Shown piece after piece: positions 53,133 through 61,734 of a DNA stretch of 64,000 nucleotides (the first letter of the stretch is position 1; each line of letters opens with the position of its first letter). The translations under genes were made by a program, and so were the position numbers. The notes beneath the pieces were generated by a model that saw only the letters and a list, made by a program, of their open reading frames with translations, searched no databases and had not been told where the DNA came from. The DNA is from an uncultured bacterium (lineage in GTDB: Bacteria > Vulcanimicrobiota > Xenobia > Xenobiales > Xenobiaceae). The stretch spans positions 1 through 64,000 of the forward strand of contig CAKTUZ010000017.1 in the NCBI GenBank assembly GCA_934621605.1, read 5' to 3'.

Positions 53133-53459
53133 CTATTCTATTACTACTAAGGAGTTACTATTTCCGCTGGCATCAGTCACCCAATCATCAGGTCGCTCAT
53201 CATTTTCCCAACGGCAATCGGCCTCACCGGGATTGACCACATACTTAAATTGGTAACTCTTACCGGCGTCTAAAGTGATAGTAGTACTGAAAGATCCGTC
53301 TTTCAAAAGAGACATCTCTTTGCCTTGTTCTACTTTCCAATCGCAAAAATCGCCCACCACTATAACACGACGGGCGTTAAAATCGCCAGCCTTCTCGCTA
53401 TTTAACTTAAAAGTAACTCTGCTCTTCATGCCGGTTTTGGTGGCATTCTTATTTATCAT
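53133..53459 (-). CDS. Stand-alone CBM48 / isoamylase early-set domain protein
   Basis: A 108-residue single beta-sandwich with the V-V-G-D-F-C-D-W (near 34-41) and D-G-S-F-S-T-T-I-x-L (near 54) signatures of CBM48/AMPK-beta glycogen-binding modules, then Y-Q-F-K-Y-V-V and C-R-W-E-N-D. No catalytic domain or signal peptide, so probably a cytosolic alpha-glucan-binding protein. ATG 53459; an internal ATG ten codons later is also possible. Confidence 0.85.
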   Translation of the reverse strand: MINKNATKTGMKSRVTFKLNSEKAGDFNARRVIVVGDFCDWKVEQGKEMSLLKDGSFSTTITLDAGKSYQFKYVVNPGEADCRWENDERPDDWVTDASGNSNSLVVIE

Positions 53460-53790
53460 TATCTACTTGCACTCCGCTTTATCAAAAGCTGCCAACCCTT
53501 CCCCAAGACCGACAGCCCAATCGGCAACTCTACCTCGCAGCCTTGCAACTATGACAAGAATCGCCAATCTAAAAAAACTCTTACCAGCAAATTTTATTAG
53601 TTGCATCTTCATTTGCCCCTACCCATTTTTCTACAGCACAAGATACAAACAGCACACTTTGCCGGTTATATTTTATAGATTCCTACGCAAACTGTCAATA
53701 TTAAATGTATATACAAATACACTATTTTCATATCACTTTTTAATGGGACTTATATACAACTTAACACTCAACCCAAATTAACGAGCCTTG
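53460..53790. other. Non-coding stretch, nothing recognised
   Basis: About 330 bases, AT-rich toward 53700-53780, without a credible gene, RNA or repeat. A frame crosses it on the plus strand but lacks any recognisable protein features and overlaps the CBM48 gene. Confidence 0.5.
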
Positions 53791-53799
53791 CCTACTGAG

Positions 53800-54010
53800 A
53801 ATCTGCAGGTCTTACGAGCTCTCTCTACAATGGACAATGCCCTGCCCATACACTTATGTACTAACTATGCGAAGAGAATACAGTTGCCTTCACGCTCTAT
53901 ATTTACTGAAGCATTTCTATCACGATTATGTCTGCTGCCACAATTAAGACTGGACGTGACTTATATTCCCATGCCTGAAGGCAGGGGCTTTACGGCACTT
54001 GCGGTAACTC
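53800..54010 (-). mobile_element. Relic of an IS200/IS605-type TnpB element
   Basis: Read on the minus strand: an end hairpin CCCCTGCCT/AGGCATGGG (53987-53968) flanked by GCCGTAAAG, then the C-terminal codons of a tnpB (53960-53865), then an omega-RNA-like stretch with the AGCTCGTAAGACCT segment (about 53825-53805) often seen after tnpB. Most of tnpB between the hairpin and the C-terminus is missing, so this is an internally deleted, immobile remnant. Confidence 0.65.
53865..53960 (-). pseudogene. tnpB: C-terminal fragment of tnpB
   Basis: The 31 remaining codons before TAG read L-N-C-G-S-R-H-N-R-D-R-N-A-S-V-N-I-E-R-E-G near the middle. This is the last zinc-finger Cys and the R-D-x-N-A-x-x-N RuvC motif III of TnpB. 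The frame is closed upstream by TAA (53963-53961), and the paired first Cys is replaced by Ser. No start or body remains. Confidence 0.75.
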
Positions 54011-54220
54011 AAGTTGTCTTGCCAATGTTTAAATTTTAAATTAACTGAACCGTAATCGAGGCCCCTAAGCCGAAATTTTATAAGAAGGAAGACCAGTCCT
54101 CAAAAAGAAAGGAAATTAAGCCCCAATTAGCGGGTTCTGACTTTCTATTTTGAGCCTTTTCGACTTAGTCTAAGCAGCTTAAAATAACAAAGTCTGCAAC
54201 ATAGTATTTCGGAGTTTATC
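54011..54220. other. Intergenic stretch before the NHL gene
   Basis: About 210 bases without gene or clear structure apart from the Shine-Dalgarno GGAG eight bases before the GTG start at 54221. A promoter is expected here but no convincing -35/-10 pair stands out. Confidence 0.5.
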
Positions 54221-55480
54221 GTGCGTAGTTATCGCCTTCTGATATGGACGTTCGTCTTTGTACTATTTCTGGGCGGGGCAGCGGCCTTAATCTGGTATTA
54301 TACCCAAAACGAACTTCCCCCCTCATTTGAAAGAACCATTGGTACAGGCTTTGCCGGTAAGGGAGCCGGTGAGTTACACGAACCAACCGGAGTTACTGTC
54401 GACGCCAGTGGCAATATTTACGCTTTAGATACCAGAAATTGTCGCATTCAGCGTTTTGATCCGCAAGGTAAACTTATCGATGTTTGGGGTTCCCAGGGCT
54501 CCGGAGACGCTCAATTGCGAGAGCCTCTGCGCATAAAATTAGCTCCCGATAACACCATTTGGGTATCAGATACTGGCAATAACCGTCTGCTTCACTTTAC
54601 AACTCAAGGTGAATATCTCGGTGAAGTCGGCTCCTTAGGTCAAGGCGAGGGCCAGTTTGCAGCTCCCATCGGTATAGCTTTCGATAGCGAAGGTTATATG
54701 TGGGTTACAGATGCTCGCAACAATCGTTTACAGCTTTTCAACCCTAAGGGTGAATTTGTTTCCGCTCTGGAAAACAACGGTTCCCTCAATTTAAATCAAC
54801 CTTGGGGCCTGGACTTAAATGTCAATGACGAAATTTATGTGGCCAATACTAAGTCCAATCAGATTTTGAAATTTAATGCCGACGGCGAACTTTTGCTTAA
54901 ATGGGGACTTCCCGGCAAAGGCCCTGGTGAATTTGATAAGCCCACCGACGTTTTGGTTATGTATGACGGCAATGTACTAGTTTCCGACACTGGTAACAAT
55001 CGCATTCAAAAATTTACTGGCAATGGTGTTTTCATTACTGAATGGGGAGTTGGCGGAAGCGAAAATGCCGCTCTGCATTGTCCGCAGCAAATTTCTGAAG
55101 GCTTAGATCAGATGTTTTATGTAGCTGACACCGGCAGCAACCGCATTCAAATTATTCACCAGCGCGATCCTATTCACTTATATGGTCCCAAACCTTCTCC
55201 TTACCCAACTGCCAAGCAACAAATAAAGAGCGAAGGTGGCGGCAATTCTATGCTTGACGAATTTAGTTCCGGAGGCAGCACTTCCAAGACCGAAGCTAAA
55301 AAAGACAAAGACAAGGTAGACGACCAGGACTCCAAGAACTTGCGCGACAGTGCTGCTGAGAGTTCTGATTCCAAAGCCTCAGACAGCAAAGAAAAAGCCA
55401 AACCTGACAAAACTTCTGCTGCCGACAAGCAGGACAAAGCCAAAAAGACGGAAGACAATTCTCTGACGGACACTTTATAG
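54221..55480 (+). CDS. Membrane-anchored NHL-repeat beta-propeller protein
   Basis: N-terminal TM anchor (about 7-28), then six NHL repeats (about 40-310) recognisable by recurring G-x-G-x-G-x-F/L...P-x-G-(V/I)...(V/A)-D-T-(G/R)-N-N/C-R-(I/L)-(Q/L)-x-F. They form a propeller likely exposed outside the cytoplasm. The last 100 residues are Lys/Asp/Ser-rich and low complexity. NHL propellers bind proteins, glycans or RNA; no enzyme motif is seen. GTG start with GGAG eight bases upstream. Confidence 0.88.
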   Translation: MRSYRLLIWTFVFVLFLGGAAALIWYYTQNELPPSFERTIGTGFAGKGAGELHEPTGVTVDASGNIYALDTRNCRIQRFDPQGKLIDVWGSQGSGDAQLREPLRIKLAPDNTIWVSDTGNNRLLHFTTQGEYLGEVGSLGQGEGQFAAPIGIAFDSEGYMWVTDARNNRLQLFNPKGEFVSALENNGSLNLNQPWGLDLNVNDEIYVANTKSNQILKFNADGELLLKWGLPGKGPGEFDKPTDVLVMYDGNVLVSDTGNNRIQKFTGNGVFITEWGVGGSENAALHCPQQISEGLDQMFYVADTGSNRIQIIHQRDPIHLYGPKPSPYPTAKQQIKSEGGGNSMLDEFSSGGSTSKTEAKKDKDKVDDQDSKNLRDSAAESSDSKASDSKEKAKPDKTSAADKQDKAKKTEDNSLTDTL

Positions 55481-55538
55481 CGAAAAAGACTCTGGTCAAA
55501 GCAAGACCTATCTGCTAGAATGGCCGTTAAGGTTAGGC

Positions 55539-55596
55539 AGCTCTTCTTCCCCCTCAAAGTTGTGCGCCTAAAGAGGAAGAGCTTGTTTTTGTTTTA
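55539..55596 (+). terminator. Terminator after the NHL gene, within the metK leader
   Basis: AGCTCTTCTTC (55539-55549) pairs with GAGGAAGAGCT (55573-55583), 11 bp with one G-U, followed by TTGTTTTTGTTTT. It ends the NHL transcript; it could instead act as attenuator if metK transcription starts upstream of it. Confidence 0.75.
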
Positions 55597-55675
55597 CCCC
55601 TCAGAAGCAGAAATGAGCGGCGTGTATGACAGCTTACAAGTTGAAGCTGTGAATCAATTAAGGAGCTTATTTATT

Positions 55676-56899
55676 TTGGCTAGTAATTACGAACTTTTCA
55701 CCTCAGAATCTGTAACTGAGGGACATCCTGACAAGGTGGCCGATCAGATTTCTGATGCTATTTTGGACGCTTTTTTAACTGAGGATCCTCAGTCCCGCGT
55801 AGCCTGCGAGACTTTCCTCCACACCGGCTGCGCTCATATTGCCGGCCAGATCACTTCTTCCGCCTACATCGATATTGCTGACATTGTACGTAAAACTTTG
55901 GTCGAGATTGGCTATGATTGCCCCGACTACGGTATTGACGGACGCAGCTGCGGTGTGCTCATATCTATCGACGGTCAGTCTCCCGACATCGCTCAGGGCG
56001 TAGACTGCGCTTTGGAAGTACGTGACGAGAAAGAAAAAGCTGAGGAAGAAGACGCTGTAGGCGCCGGCGACCAAGGCATGATGTTTGGCTATGCTTGCGA
56101 TGAAACTCCCGAGCTTATGCCCTTGCCCATTCAGCTCTCTCACGCTTTGGCTATCCAGTTGGCTAAAGTTCGCAAAACCAACGTTTTGAGTTATCTCCGT
56201 CCCGACGGAAAGACTCAGGTCACTATCCGCTACGAAAACGGAAAGCCCATAGCTATCGACACTATCGTTATTTCCACTCAACACGATCCCGATGTGTCCT
56301 TAGAGCAAATTCGCAAAGATATGATTGAGCACGTGATTCTGCCTATCGTACCCGCTCAGTTTATCAAAAAAGAAGGCGATAAGATCGTCTCTCCTCGCAT
56401 TTTAGTCAATCCTACCGGTCGTTTCGTTATCGGCGGCCCTCAGGGTGACACCGGCTTGACCGGACGTAAAATTATCGTCGATACTTACGGCGGCATGGCT
56501 GCTCACGGTGGCGGCGCTTTCTCCGGCAAGGATCCGACAAAGGTTGACCGTTCTGCCTGCTACGCTGCTCGTTATGTAGCGAAGAATATCGTAGCTGCTG
56601 GTTTGGCTTCCAGATGTGAAGTTGCTCTCGCTTACGCTATCGGCGTAGCTGAACCTGTAAGCGTATCTGTCGATACTTTCGGCACCGAGACTATTCCTGT
56701 AGCCGACATTATAGCTTTAGTACGTAAAAACTTCGATCTGCGTCCCGGCGCTATTATTCGTAAGCTTAAATTGCGTCGTCCCATTTACAAAGCCTTGGCT
56801 GCTTATGGTCACTTTGGCCGTACTCTTCCCGGTGCCACCTGGGAAAAAACCGACAAAGCCGAGACTTTACGCGAACAGGCTGCCAAACTCAAAAAGTAG
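55676..56899 (+). CDS. metK: S-adenosylmethionine synthetase
   Basis: Complete MetK: T-E-G-H17-P-D19-K, G-A-G-D-Q-G near 130, G-P-x-G-D-T-G-L-T-G-R-K and G-G-G-A-F-S-G-K-D-P-T-K-V-D-R-S. It makes SAM from ATP and methionine, the methyl donor for both HsdM enzymes and PrmC. The start is TTG at 55676 with AAGGAG ten bases upstream (55660-55665), giving M-A-S-N-Y-E and 407 residues. An upstream frame of 52 codons is continuous but unlike MetK. Codon choice is strongly biased to C-ending codons, fitting high expression. Confidence 0.96.
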   Translation: MASNYELFTSESVTEGHPDKVADQISDAILDAFLTEDPQSRVACETFLHTGCAHIAGQITSSAYIDIADIVRKTLVEIGYDCPDYGIDGRSCGVLISIDGQSPDIAQGVDCALEVRDEKEKAEEEDAVGAGDQGMMFGYACDETPELMPLPIQLSHALAIQLAKVRKTNVLSYLRPDGKTQVTIRYENGKPIAIDTIVISTQHDPDVSLEQIRKDMIEHVILPIVPAQFIKKEGDKIVSPRILVNPTGRFVIGGPQGDTGLTGRKIIVDTYGGMAAHGGGAFSGKDPTKVDRSACYAARYVAKNIVAAGLASRCEVALAYAIGVAEPVSVSVDTFGTETIPVADIIALVRKNFDLRPGAIIRKLKLRRPIYKALAAYGHFGRTLPGATWEKTDKAETLREQAAKLKK

Positions 56900-56930
56900 T
56901 TTTTGCAACTAATTCAGCCTAAAATAAATA

Positions 56931-56974
56931 AAGCCCCTCCTCCGTATTATAAAATAGAGGAAGGGCTTTTTTTA
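56931..56974. terminator. Terminator between metK and the TPR gene
   Basis: AAGCCCCTCCTC and GAGGAAGGGCTTTTTTT pair with single-base bulges. T and A runs flank both sides, so it can serve both convergent genes. Confidence 0.8.
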
Positions 56975-56983
56975 TAGCACTTT

Positions 56984-57823
56984 TTATGGCATGAACATAT
57001 TTTTAACGAAATCAAAAAAGCCGCCATTAGCTTGTTTTTTTAAATGTTTAACTTCAGAAGCCAAATTTTCCATAAAGGGCAAAGGACAATTTAAGCGAGC
57101 AGCTTTTTCTACCGAGCGTTCGGCTATATCAAAATTTTTATTGGCTGCCGCCGACATGGCATGTAAATACCATAATCTAGCCCTGTTTACTCCTCGCTGT
57201 ACAGCAATTTGTAGAAAGTCAAAAGCTTTGTTATAACGTTGCAGCATATAGAACATTTCTCCCATACGCTGACACATATTTAAATCGCTACCAAAGCGAC
57301 CTTTCCAATCTTCAGTAGCTTTTGTCGCCTCATTAAGCAAGTTTGCTTTGTAGAGAACAAAAATACGTTCCATTAAATAAATAGGATCTTCATCATTCTG
57401 TAGCAACTTTTCGGGACTGTAAACTTTTTCTATTGCTTCCTTAAGTTTATTCTGATCATTTTTTTTCAAATTAAAGGACAAAGCATAAAGCCAAGTGCTT
57501 TCTGCCTTAGCCAAATCGGGAAAAAGCTTCATGTAACTTTCACCGTAACGCACTGCTTTATCAGCATTGCCTTGAACTAAATTACAATGAATAAAACCGC
57601 GCAAACCTAATATTTTACTTTTTTCTTCTTCGTTCTGAGCGGCTTTATTATAAAAAGAGAGAGCTTGTTCAAAATTGCCTTCCAAAAGCATAAGATCAGC
57701 CGTAACCAAATCAGAGCCGCTCTCGGTAGCTTCTTCAGGACTGGTATAAGTGTAATGGTTATATAGTTTGCTTCCCTGCCAAGTGTCGGAATTGTTCTTT
57801 TTTTGAGTCGATTCAGCTACCAT
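56984..57823 (-). CDS. TPR-like repeat protein
   Basis: 279 residues, helical throughout, with TPR-style units such as A-D-L-M-L-L-E-G-N-F-E-Q-A-L-S-F-Y-N-K-A-A (about 42-62) and R-Y-N-K-A-F-D-F-L-Q-I-A-V. No signal peptide. The C-terminus G-G-F-F-D-F-V-K-N-M-F-M-P is hydrophobic and may contact membrane or partner. A scaffold role is likely; partner unknown. Last host-like gene before the second restriction locus. Confidence 0.75.
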   Translation of the reverse strand: MVAESTQKKNNSDTWQGSKLYNHYTYTSPEEATESGSDLVTADLMLLEGNFEQALSFYNKAAQNEEEKSKILGLRGFIHCNLVQGNADKAVRYGESYMKLFPDLAKAESTWLYALSFNLKKNDQNKLKEAIEKVYSPEKLLQNDEDPIYLMERIFVLYKANLLNEATKATEDWKGRFGSDLNMCQRMGEMFYMLQRYNKAFDFLQIAVQRGVNRARLWYLHAMSAAANKNFDIAERSVEKAARLNCPLPFMENLASEVKHLKKQANGGFFDFVKNMFMP

Positions 57824-57891
57824 ATGATAAAATCCAAAACAAAAAAACTCGCATAATTCTAGGAATTGCGCTATTCCAGAGTTTCTTATTT

Positions 57892-57960
57892 ATAAAAAAA
57901 AGCCTGCCTGGCAATTGGCCGAAACTGCAGCTTACACAAAAATCGACAACGGCGGGCCTG
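57892..57960 (-). terminator. Probable terminator after hsdR (locus 2)
   Basis: On the minus strand GCCCGCC pairs with GGCAGGC with one mismatch across a loop of about 45 bases, followed by eight T (to 57894). The T run is clear; the stem is imperfect. Confidence 0.45.
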
Positions 57961-57995
57961 CGCAGCGTTCATTAGTGTAGCGTAGCAAAACGCTT

Positions 57996-60900
57996 CTATT
58001 CTCGGGACTTTAATTCTGCAATTCCAAGCCCGAAGTATTTATCAAAAAAGGCTTTCAGCTTCTCGATTATACCTTGCTTCTTCTTGTCTCTGCCGCTACC
58101 GCCGAAGCGTGAAATTGGGGGCATGAGCTTGCCGATTCCTGTTCCTATTGTTTTTAATTCTCCGTCAAGGAAGGCGCGGTCAATAAACTTTCTGGTTTCT
58201 TCCGGATTCAACTTTTCGTTCCTGATAATTTCCGTCAAATCATTTTCTTCTTGTTCCAGAACAAAACGCCGCCAATCCGTATTAACCTGCGTGTCAGTAT
58301 TGACACGACCAATAAATGCTTCGATAAGCGCTTTTTTGCTGCGCAGCTGCGTACTTGCCTCAACTGTCTTGCGAATAGAAGTGAGGATTTCTTGATCTTC
58401 GCAGTTGCTGTCATGATATTTTTCAACCAACATCAATATATAGTCAATATTGATTTCCACTTGCTTGATCAGCTCGATTTCAAATTCAATATCATCAGTT
58501 ATATCTTCTTTTTCGGCATCTTTTTTTCTGCGGTACTTGTCGTAGAGATCAAGGTAAGCACTTTGATAATCCTGCAAGTCTCTGGCCGAGATATTATCCT
58601 TTTCTGCAAACTGGTCAAAAGATGAAAGAATGTTTCTTATGCTGAGGATCGAGCCAAACAGTTTGATAAAGTCCTTCTCCGCCTGCTCTCCGACAATCTG
58701 AGCACCAAAAGGAAACTCTGTTTCCAGCTTTTCAAGCAAATCAATATAGCCAGGATGATATTTTCCTCGACTGTCCTCGTAGCCGTTCCAATAATCGTTG
58801 AAGCTCTTGAGCAGCACAATACCGCTCGCGTTCTTATCGCCAAAGATGGCGATTGCATCATCTGTGGCTTGCTGCAAATCACGGAAGCAAACTATATTGC
58901 CATAGGTCTTTACAGAGTTCAAAATACGGTTAGTCCGGGAATAAGCTTGAATCAGCCCATGCATCTTAAGTTTTTTGTCCACCCATAGAGTGTTCAGTGT
59001 GGTAGCATCGAAGCCCGTTAAGAACATATTCACAACAATTAGCAAATCAACTTCCCGATTCTTTACTCGCATGGACAAGTCCTTATAATAGTTCTGGAAC
59101 TTGTCAGAGGAGGTATCAAAGTTAGTTCTGAACGCAGCGTTGTATTTTTTTATGGCATTTTCAAGGAACCCGCGAGAATTCCGATCCAGGGCATCGGTAT
59201 CAAAGCCCTCCTCTTGCAGAACATCTTCGGGATCATCCTCATTTGCAGAGTAGCTGAAAATAGTGGCAATTGTAAACTGACGGCGGCTTTCGGAAATCTG
59301 TCTCTGAAACTCATTGTAATACTTTATTGCCATGGGAATGGAACTGACAGCGAATATGGCGTTAAAACCAGCCATCCGTTTGCCTTTCAAAGAGTAAAAA
59401 CTATTGCGCTTGGTTTTCTGATCGAAATGCTCCAGCGTGTATTTAACGATTTCCTGAATACGCTCCGGCGCCTCCATCGCCCGTTCACTGTCGATTGCAG
59501 CCACGCTCTTATCCTTGATGTTCTCTTTTTCCTTAACCGTATTCACATAGTCGACGCGGAACGGAAGCACATTGCCGTCATTAATAGCATCCACGATGGT
59601 GTAATTGTGCAGCTGATCGCCAAAGGTCTGCGGCGTGGTCAGAAGTTCCGTGCGTTTGCCTTTTCCTGCATTGGCGGCAAAAATGGGGGTGCCCGTAAAG
59701 CCGAACAGGTGATAATTTTTAAAGGACTTTACAATCTTAGCGTGCATATCGCCGAATTGGCTGCGATGGCACTCGTCAAAGATGATCACGCAATGCTTGC
59801 CAAATACTTCGTGTCCCTTGTTCTTCGTTATAAAGTTGTTCAGCTTCTGGATGGTGGTGATAATGATTTTATATTGATGGAACCCGCCTTTCTCATTCCT
59901 GTCCTCAAGCTGTCTCTGCAAAACTGTTGTAGAGGTATTGCTGTTGGCAGAGCCTTTTTCAAAGCGGTCATATTCCTTCATAGTTTGATAGTCAAGGTCT
60001 TTGCGATCAACAACGAACAAAACCTTATCTATATAAGGAAGTGCGGACGCAAGCTGTGCGGTCTTGAAGGAAGTTAGGGTTTTGCCGCTTCCTGTGGTAT
60101 GCCAGATATAACCTCCGGCCTCAGTCGTTCCCATCTTTTTATAGTTGGTCGAAATTTCAATACGGTTTAAGATACGCTCAGTCGCGGCAATCTGATAGGG
60201 GCGCATGACCATCAGAATTTCTTCTGTTGTGAAAACACAATATTTGAACAGCACATTCAGAATGGTATGCTTGGCAAAGAAGGTTTTCGTAAAATCGATC
60301 AGGTCGGCAATGACCTTATTGTTGCCGTCCGCCCAGAAGGAAGTAAACTCAAAACTATTGCTGGTTTTCTTCGATTTCCGTTTTGCAGATTCGCCCATCT
60401 CTTTGATGTGGCTGTTTCTGGTGGTGTTGGAATAATATTTGGTGTGTGTTCCGTTGGAAACAATGAAAATCTGCACATACTCATACAAGCCGCTAGCAGC
60501 CCAGAAGCTGTCTCTCTGGTAGCGTTTGATCTGATTAAAGGCTTCCCGTATGGCAACACCACGGCGTTTAAGTTCCACATGGACAAGAGGCAGACCGTTG
60601 ACCAAAATAGTCACATCATAGCGTGTATCGTGATCGCCTTCGATTTCCTCATACTGGTTGATAACCTGCAAACTGTTATTGTGAATATTCTTTTTATCTA
60701 TAAGCCGAATATTCTTGGAAGTTCCGTTATCCCTGCGAAGTGTCTTTACATGGTCGATCTGGATGGTGCGACTTTTCTCAACGATGCCCTCATTGGCATT
60801 AGCAAGATTTTCCACAAAGAACCGCTTCCACTCGCCGTCGGTAAAAGTATAATCGTTCAAACGCTCCAGCTGCTGTCTAAGGTTGACAATCAGACTTTCT

Positions 60901-61067
60901 TTATCATGGATGGAAAGATACGCATATCCTTGAGCAGTCAGCAGACGGATAAATTCCTTTTCCAAAGCCGCTTCGCTCTGAAAGCTGTCAGAACGTGAGC
61001 TTTCCGGCGTATATTCAGCAGCTACGGTGCTGTCATTACTTTCAATAATAATATTGTAATTACTCAC
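57996..61067 (-). CDS. hsdR: Type I restriction subunit HsdR (locus 2, EcoR124-like)
   Basis: 1023 residues. The N-terminal nuclease keeps Y-D-V-T-I-L-V-N-G-L-P-L-V-H-V-E-L-K (Asp...E-x-K near 165), unlike locus 1. The motor has T-T-G-S-G-K-T (near 327-333), I-F-D-E-C-H (near 428), F-T-G-T-P and the T-G-F-D motif. A C-terminal helical domain follows. Size and motifs fit the type IC (EcoR124) family, matching the TAEL-repeat HsdS next to it. GTG start, 19 bases after hsdS. Codon choice is richer in GC-ending codons than the host genes, suggesting recent acquisition. Confidence 0.94.
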   Translation of the reverse strand: MSNYNIIIESNDSTVAAEYTPESSRSDSFQSEAALEKEFIRLLTAQGYAYLSIHDKESLIVNLRQQLERLNDYTFTDGEWKRFFVENLANANEGIVEKSRTIQIDHVKTLRRDNGTSKNIRLIDKKNIHNNSLQVINQYEEIEGDHDTRYDVTILVNGLPLVHVELKRRGVAIREAFNQIKRYQRDSFWAASGLYEYVQIFIVSNGTHTKYYSNTTRNSHIKEMGESAKRKSKKTSNSFEFTSFWADGNNKVIADLIDFTKTFFAKHTILNVLFKYCVFTTEEILMVMRPYQIAATERILNRIEISTNYKKMGTTEAGGYIWHTTGSGKTLTSFKTAQLASALPYIDKVLFVVDRKDLDYQTMKEYDRFEKGSANSNTSTTVLQRQLEDRNEKGGFHQYKIIITTIQKLNNFITKNKGHEVFGKHCVIIFDECHRSQFGDMHAKIVKSFKNYHLFGFTGTPIFAANAGKGKRTELLTTPQTFGDQLHNYTIVDAINDGNVLPFRVDYVNTVKEKENIKDKSVAAIDSERAMEAPERIQEIVKYTLEHFDQKTKRNSFYSLKGKRMAGFNAIFAVSSIPMAIKYYNEFQRQISESRRQFTIATIFSYSANEDDPEDVLQEEGFDTDALDRNSRGFLENAIKKYNAAFRTNFDTSSDKFQNYYKDLSMRVKNREVDLLIVVNMFLTGFDATTLNTLWVDKKLKMHGLIQAYSRTNRILNSVKTYGNIVCFRDLQQATDDAIAIFGDKNASGIVLLKSFNDYWNGYEDSRGKYHPGYIDLLEKLETEFPFGAQIVGEQAEKDFIKLFGSILSIRNILSSFDQFAEKDNISARDLQDYQSAYLDLYDKYRRKKDAEKEDITDDIEFEIELIKQVEINIDYILMLVEKYHDSNCEDQEILTSIRKTVEASTQLRSKKALIEAFIGRVNTDTQVNTDWRRFVLEQEENDLTEIIRNEKLNPEETRKFIDRAFLDGELKTIGTGIGKLMPPISRFGGSGRDKKKQGIIEKLKAFFDKYFGLGIAELKSRE

Positions 61068-61086
61068 GCGGCATCTTCCCCATTTT

Positions 61087-61734
61087 TTATTTTTGCTGGA
61101 AAGTCAGCAATTTATCCCGATAAAACTCATACTGTTTCTTTCTCGCTGTAAGCTCTGCTGTAAGCTCTGCTGTAAGCTCCGTGAAATTGTCCAGGATGCG
61201 GACAATTTCACTCTGCACTGGCAAAGGAGGAACGGGAATTCGGATTGCTTTTATTGCAGGTACACTCGAATGAACAACTTTGCTTTTGACCTTCCCCGCA
61301 CTTTTTTGCCGTCTTGCTTCTTCGGTTGCAAGCGCATAACTCAAAAACTTTGGATTCTCATTGTGTTTTAGAACAACAATATCCCCACCTGCCAAACAAT
61401 CGTCATCGCCTACATATGCGCATGATTTTGCAATATCTTCAACGCTCTCTCCAGTGATGGCAAACAGAATGTCTCCATGGCTGAAATATTTGGGAGACTG
61501 CACATACTCAAGCCGTGTATGAGATACACATGAATCGAACCAAATGCCGTATGTTGTGTAGATTTCTCCGTAACGAACACAAGGAATTCCATCCTTGGTA
61601 ACTTGGTCACGCTTTATTCCAGAGCCACGGAAAACATCGGTTGCTATTTCGCCAAGTGTTTTATACTCCACCCCATCTGGGCAGTATTGCTGAATCAGTT
61701 CGTCCAGCTTGCTCTGTTTTCTCTCATTACTCAT
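61087..61734 (-). CDS. hsdS: Half-length HsdS with TAEL repeats (locus 2)
   Basis: 215 residues: one target-recognition domain (about 20-175), then the type IC central conserved region F-T-E-L-T-A-E-L-T-A-E-L-T-A-R-K-K-Q-Y-E, and it ends at the stop after L-L-T-F-Q-Q-K. A normal HsdS is about 400-450 residues with a second TRD. Half subunits of this family can dimerise and give a symmetric target, as shown for truncated EcoDXXI. The ATG overlaps the rhuM stop by four bases. No second half lies before hsdR. Confidence 0.9.
   Translation of the reverse strand: MSNERKQSKLDELIQQYCPDGVEYKTLGEIATDVFRGSGIKRDQVTKDGIPCVRYGEIYTTYGIWFDSCVSHTRLEYVQSPKYFSHGDILFAITGESVEDIAKSCAYVGDDDCLAGGDIVVLKHNENPKFLSYALATEEARRQKSAGKVKSKVVHSSVPAIKAIRIPVPPLPVQSEIVRILDNFTELTAELTAELTARKKQYEFYRDKLLTFQQK
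61145..61180 (-). repeat. Three 12-bp repeats coding the TAEL motif in hsdS
   Basis: Plus-strand GCTGTAAGCTCT occurs at 61145 and 61157, and once more with a final C at 61169. In EcoR124 the number of such repeats (two or three) sets the spacer of the DNA target to six or seven bases. Slippage here could change specificity in the same way. Confidence 0.85.

Noticed and set aside
53275..53781. 168-codon plus-strand frame past the CBM48 gene
   Set aside because: Overlaps the CBM48 gene antisense and then runs through AT-rich DNA with a biased, low-quality composition.
53788..54039. 83-codon plus-strand frame
   Set aside because: It covers the tnpB relic and its hairpin on the opposite strand; the relic explains the sequence better.
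55481..55675. SAM riboswitch in the metK leader
   Set aside because: None of the SAM-I, SAM-II or SAM-IV hallmarks that I can recall are visible; the single strong hairpin reads as a terminator.
59214..60077. 287-codon plus-strand frame opposite hsdR of locus 2
   Set aside because: The hsdR motifs are on the other strand; no family features in this frame and no RBS.
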